In this document: positions 15,308 through 18,141 of the stretch, one piece after another | Numbering within the stretch: position 1 is the stretch's first letter | How the letters are laid out: the number at the start of each line of letters is the position of its first letter | The notes under the pieces: generated by a model | Told to the model about the DNA's origin: nothing | The model's database searches: none | The model's input: only the letters and a program-made list of their open reading frames with translations | NCBI GenBank assembly: GCA_023434825.1 | Contig: JAEYSH010000128.1 | Location: 1 to 18,141 of the forward strand | DNA: 18,141 nt | DNA from: Methanobacteriota archaeon | GTDB taxonomy: Archaea; Methanobacteriota; Methanobacteria; Methanobacteriales; Methanobacteriaceae | Direction: 5' to 3' | Made by a program: the position numbers and the translations under genes

Positions 15308-15313
15308 GGAGGT
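15308..15313 (+). promoter_or_regulatory. Ribosome binding site of the symporter gene
   Basis: GGAGGT after an A7 run, 5 nt before the ATG at 15319. Confidence 0.8.
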
Positions 15314-15318
15314 TTTAA

Positions 15319-16917
15319 ATGGATTTATTAATATTGAGCATTGTAGTGCTGATTTATCTAATCATGATTGGATATGTTGGTTACATAGCATGGAAAAGGA
15401 CTAAAAGTGCTGATGATTACATGGTTGCTGGGCGTGAAACACATCCATATATTATGGCTTTAAGTTATGGGGCCACGTTTATCAGTACTGCAGCAATTGT
15501 AGGATTTGGTGGTGTTGCCGCCAATTATGGTATGGGAATTTTATGGCTTGTATTTTTAAACATCATTGTAGGAATATTTATAGCGTTTGTCTTCTTTGGG
15601 AAAAGAACAAGGAAAATGGGGCACAATTTAGGTGCTTTAACATTTCCTGAGTTTTTATCAAGGCGTTTTAACAGTAAATTTATTCAATACTTTTCGGGAG
15701 CAGTTATATTTGTAGGAATGCCTTTATACGCTTCTGCAGTTTTAATTGGAATGGCAAGATTCGTAGAAACGACTCTTCAAATTGATTACAATATTGCACT
15801 TATTGTAATGGCCATTATTGTTGCTGTTTATGTTATTTTTGGAGGTATACGTGGTGTAATGTATACTGATGCCCTTCAGGGAACTATCATGTTCTTTGGA
15901 ATGATATTTTTGCTTATAGCAACTTACTGGATGCTTGGAGGAGTTACGGACGCCAATCAGGCACTAACAAATCTATTAAATGTAGTTCCTCAAAATGCTA
16001 CTGCAAGTGCAGCTGCAACTGGATTTACTGGATGGACGTCTATGCCTGCATTGGGAAGCCCATTCTGGTGGACTTTGATTTCCAGTTTAATTTTAGGTGT
16101 AGGTATTGGAGTTCTATCACAGCCACAGCTTGTTGTAAGGTTTATGACTGTTAAATCAAACCGTGAGCTAAACAGGGCGGTCTTAATTGGTGGTATTTTC
16201 ATATTTATGACTACTTTCACAGCTTATGTTGTAGGGGCTTTATCAAATGTTTATTTCTTCGATCAAATCGGACAAACAGCAGTTCAAGCAGCAGGAGGTA
16301 ATTTAGACAAAGTTATACCTAATTTCATTGCTGTAGCAATGCCTTTATGGTTTGCGTATCTCTTTATGATTACTTTGCTTTCAGCGGCAATGTCCACACT
16401 TTCAGCTCAATTCCATGTTCAAGGAACTGCTCTTGGATATGATGTATATGAAACTTTAACAAAAAGAGTTGGATTATCATCTGTAATGGTTGCAAGAGGT
16501 GGTATTGTTGTTGCGGTTATTATAGCTGTAATACTTGGATTTATATTGCCGGGAAGTATTGTTGCAGTTGGAACATCCATGTGGTTTGGTATAACTGCAG
16601 CAGCGTTCCTTGCAATGTACACTGCTGCAGTTTACTGGAAGAGAGCAACAAAGGAAGGAGCTATTGCAGGGCTTGTTACGGGTTCTGTTTTAAGCCTTTT
16701 CTGGCTGGTATTTGGATTTAAAAAATCAGCAGAAGCACTTGGAATATGTAAAGCGCTAACAGGAAAAGTAGTTTTAATTACAACAGCTCCATGGCCTACA
16801 GTTGACCCTATAATAATTGCACTGCCTTTAGCTGTTATTGTGACAATTGTAGTAAGTTTAATTACTAAACCACCAGCTAAAGAGCACGTAGATAACTGCT
16901 TTAAAGGAATTAATTAA
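15319..16917 (+). CDS. Sodium:solute symporter family (SSS) permease
   Basis: A membrane protein of 532 residues with about 13 predicted helices, driving solute uptake with Na+. The first helix is 2-24, followed by WKRTKSADDYMVAGR, the usual SSS loop. The family signature GGIRGVMYTDALQG lies at 175-188, and SQPQLVVRFMTVKSNRELNR at 267-286. LSAAMSTLSAQ (354-364) carries the Ser359/Thr360 pair that fits the Na2 sodium site. Family members carry proline, pantothenate, acetate or other monocarboxylates; the sequence does not tell which. The divergent position next to paaK suggests an aryl acid or related monocarboxylate, which is inference. It is followed by T-runs and appears monocistronic. Confidence 0.92.
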   Translation: MDLLILSIVVLIYLIMIGYVGYIAWKRTKSADDYMVAGRETHPYIMALSYGATFISTAAIVGFGGVAANYGMGILWLVFLNIIVGIFIAFVFFGKRTRKMGHNLGALTFPEFLSRRFNSKFIQYFSGAVIFVGMPLYASAVLIGMARFVETTLQIDYNIALIVMAIIVAVYVIFGGIRGVMYTDALQGTIMFFGMIFLLIATYWMLGGVTDANQALTNLLNVVPQNATASAAATGFTGWTSMPALGSPFWWTLISSLILGVGIGVLSQPQLVVRFMTVKSNRELNRAVLIGGIFIFMTTFTAYVVGALSNVYFFDQIGQTAVQAAGGNLDKVIPNFIAVAMPLWFAYLFMITLLSAAMSTLSAQFHVQGTALGYDVYETLTKRVGLSSVMVARGGIVVAVIIAVILGFILPGSIVAVGTSMWFGITAAAFLAMYTAAVYWKRATKEGAIAGLVTGSVLSLFWLVFGFKKSAEALGICKALTGKVVLITTAPWPTVDPIIIALPLAVIVTIVVSLITKPPAKEHVDNCFKGIN

Positions 16918-16930
16918 AAATTAATTTTCC

Positions 16931-16947
16931 TTTTTTTCTATTTTTTT
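16931..16947 (+). terminator. Double T-run terminator after the symporter gene
   Basis: Two T7 runs separated by CTA begin 14 nt after the stop, a clear archaeal-type terminator. Confidence 0.6.
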
Positions 16948-16966
16948 AAAATATAATAAAGAATGA

Positions 16967-16976
16967 CTATATAATC
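16967..16976 (+). promoter_or_regulatory. Candidate TATA box for the MBL-fold gene
   Basis: CTATATAATC, centred about 39 nt before the ATG at 17011, predicting a leader of only about 14 nt. It lies just after the symporter terminator. Confidence 0.45.
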
Positions 16977-17010
16977 AATATAAATTCTAATTATCGAATC
17001 TGGTCTTATT

Positions 17011-17868
17011 ATGAAAAGAGAACCTTTTAAAGTTAAAAAGAGTAATTTTAAGGATTGGAATGAAGTATTTGTAAATCCATGTCCAATAAGCATTAAAAGT
17101 TTCATAACAGGATATGTAATGATAAATAAGAGGGGAACTTTAAATCCAGAGCATCCTAAAGCTGGAAATATTGAAGATGAAATTTTAAAAGTTCCTGTAC
17201 TTTCTCATCATCTTCATCATGATAAATTTGGAGATTATCTAATGGATGCAGGTCTAGATGCTTCATTTAAAGATAATCCTCATGGAGAAATGAAAGGGAT
17301 ATTTGCAAGGTTGTTTAAGAGGTTTAAAATAAATACCGATGAATATATTCAGGAAAGTAACCAGAATATTGGATTTCATCTAAAAAAGAATTCTATTAAC
17401 TTGAATGGTGTATTTATTTCACATTTACATTCTGATCATATTGCAGGGGTTCGTGAATTACCTAAAGATATTCCATACATCGTGGGAAAAGGGGAGAAAT
17501 ATAAAGAAAATAAGCTCTTCTATGGTGACTATTTAAAAGGAATTAAAGTTCTTTATGAAATAGATTTTTCTAAAGGGGTAGAAATGCCTATTTTAGGTCA
17601 TTGTGTTGATGTTTTTGGTGATGGCTCATTTTGGGCTATACCTACTCCGGGACATACTAAAGGACATATTTCTTTTTTAATTAATGGGCGTGAGGGTCCA
17701 ATTCTGCTTGCAACTGATGCATGTTTCATTAAATTGGGTTTTGAAATGGAAGTTGGTTCAAGTGATTATACTGATGACGTTTTAATGGCCCAATCATCAC
17801 TGAACAATCTTATTGAGTTTAAAAAAGGATATGGGCAGATTAAAGTGATTTGTGGCCATGAAATTTAG
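17011..17868 (+). CDS. Metallo-beta-lactamase-fold hydrolase
   Basis: A 285-residue cytoplasmic protein of the MBL superfamily. Zinc ligands can be followed through the fold: SHLHSDHIAG with H138, H140, D142 and H143; GHTKGH with His215; ATDACF with Asp236; and CGHEI at the very C-terminus with His283. This set matches the glyoxalase II/lactonase-like branch with two metals. The N-terminal 65 residues are less typical, and an unusual His cluster HHLHH lies at 66-70, ahead of GDYLMDAGLD, which takes the place of the usual first acidic strand. The reaction may be thioester, lactone or phosphodiester hydrolysis; it cannot be chosen from sequence. The ribosome site is weak (CTGGTC). It is apparently monocistronic, with its own promoter. 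Confidence 0.87.
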   Translation: MKREPFKVKKSNFKDWNEVFVNPCPISIKSFITGYVMINKRGTLNPEHPKAGNIEDEILKVPVLSHHLHHDKFGDYLMDAGLDASFKDNPHGEMKGIFARLFKRFKINTDEYIQESNQNIGFHLKKNSINLNGVFISHLHSDHIAGVRELPKDIPYIVGKGEKYKENKLFYGDYLKGIKVLYEIDFSKGVEMPILGHCVDVFGDGSFWAIPTPGHTKGHISFLINGREGPILLATDACFIKLGFEMEVGSSDYTDDVLMAQSSLNNLIEFKKGYGQIKVICGHEI

Positions 17869-18111
17869 TCATTTTTAATTTACTTTCTATTTGACTATAA
17901 TATTCTAATTAGAATTAGTTTAGATAAATGATGGCGAAAAATAATTTTTATATTTATAATTTTCTATTTTCTTTTTAATACATACATATAATATTTTATA
18001 AATCATAATACCAGCATATAACTTTTCCTTATTTTAATCTATGGAAATCTAGATGTTATTTTCCCGTTAATAAAATAGCTAAAGTTTTTATATTAATGAG
18101 GGGTAGGAAGT

Positions 18112-18141
18112 ATGGGGGATAATTTGGAACTAAATCAAGAT
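18112..18141 (+). CDS. Start of an unidentified gene (partial)
   Basis: Ten codons, MGDNLELNQD, open from the ATG at 18112 and run off the right edge. GAGGGG and AGGAAG lie directly upstream as ribosome sites, and a TATA-like TTTTATATT lies at 18086-18094. The box is rather close for a transcript that includes the ribosome site, so the true promoter may be further left. Too little is present to name a product. Confidence 0.45.
   Translation, partial: MGDNLELNQD

Larger units (their letters stand above)
14882..15318. other. Divergent intergenic region between paaK and the symporter gene
   Basis: 437 nt of very A+T-rich DNA with no credible gene on either strand. It must hold the promoters of both divergent operons. 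Visible elements are an 11-bp direct repeat with one mismatch, TTCGCTAAATT (15020-15030) and TTCGCTGAATT (15055-15065); an inverted pair CATGAATATT (15089-15098) and AATATTCATG (15217-15226); and two copies of the self-complementary TTAATATTAA (15104-15113 and 15206-15215) on the inner side of that pair. They could be regulator sites, but in DNA this rich in A+T each one alone is near chance expectation. Confidence 0.6.

Noticed and set aside
17902..17915. Perfect 14-bp palindrome ATTCTAATTAGAAT downstream of the MBL gene
   Set aside because: At this base composition several such palindromes are expected by chance in 18 kb, and it has no T-run or TATA relation that gives it a role.
1..18141. 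CRISPR arrays, tRNA or rRNA genes, insertion sequences
   Set aside because: None could be recognised on reading both strands; gaps are short A+T-rich spacers.

Overview
The window looks like chromosomal DNA of a hydrogenotrophic methanogen of the order Methanobacteriales, probably Methanobacterium or a close relative. The grounds are strong A+T bias, archaeal TATA-like boxes and T-run terminators, GGAGGTGA-type ribosome sites, and methanogen-specific genes. The clearest marker is tfrB, the iron-sulfur subunit of thiol:fumarate reductase, which links fumarate reduction to formation of the CoM-S-S-CoB heterodisulfide. No rRNA, tRNA, CRISPR array, insertion sequence or integrase was recognised.

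Left part (1-6361). A truncated plus-strand gene at the edge ends in a FilR1/DUF1724-type regulator domain. It converges on a minus-strand cluster read in the order tfrB, trmJ-like RNA methylase, DUF1512 membrane protein, dcd, glyS. The first four are tightly packed (31, 19 and 1 nt gaps) behind a promoter at about 6274. glyS lies 74 nt further on and may have its own promoter.

Middle part (6362-9867). This block has an accessory look: a plant-type glutamate decarboxylase preceded by an unrecognised 63-codon gene, a probable leaderless gene for a putative HExxH zinc protein, a small GIY-YIG-like protein that appears to lack the catalytic Arg and Glu, and a YgjP-like metallopeptidase. Two of the five products carry HExxH motifs of different families, and no pathway obviously joins them.

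Right part (9868-18141). iorA and iorB encode indolepyruvate:ferredoxin oxidoreductase. A secreted or anchored PepSY-like protein follows. A divergent paaK-ACT operon then encodes an aryl-acid CoA ligase and a double-ACT putative amino-acid sensor. After a 437-nt intergenic region come a sodium:solute symporter, an MBL-fold hydrolase, and the first ten codons of another gene. Together, symporter (uptake), PaaK (aryl-CoA formation), IorAB (reductive carboxylation to arylpyruvate, or the reverse) and ACT protein (sensing) form a plausible aromatic-acid salvage or turnover module. The IorAB/PaaK link is established for methanogens; the symporter, PepSY and MBL roles are inference.
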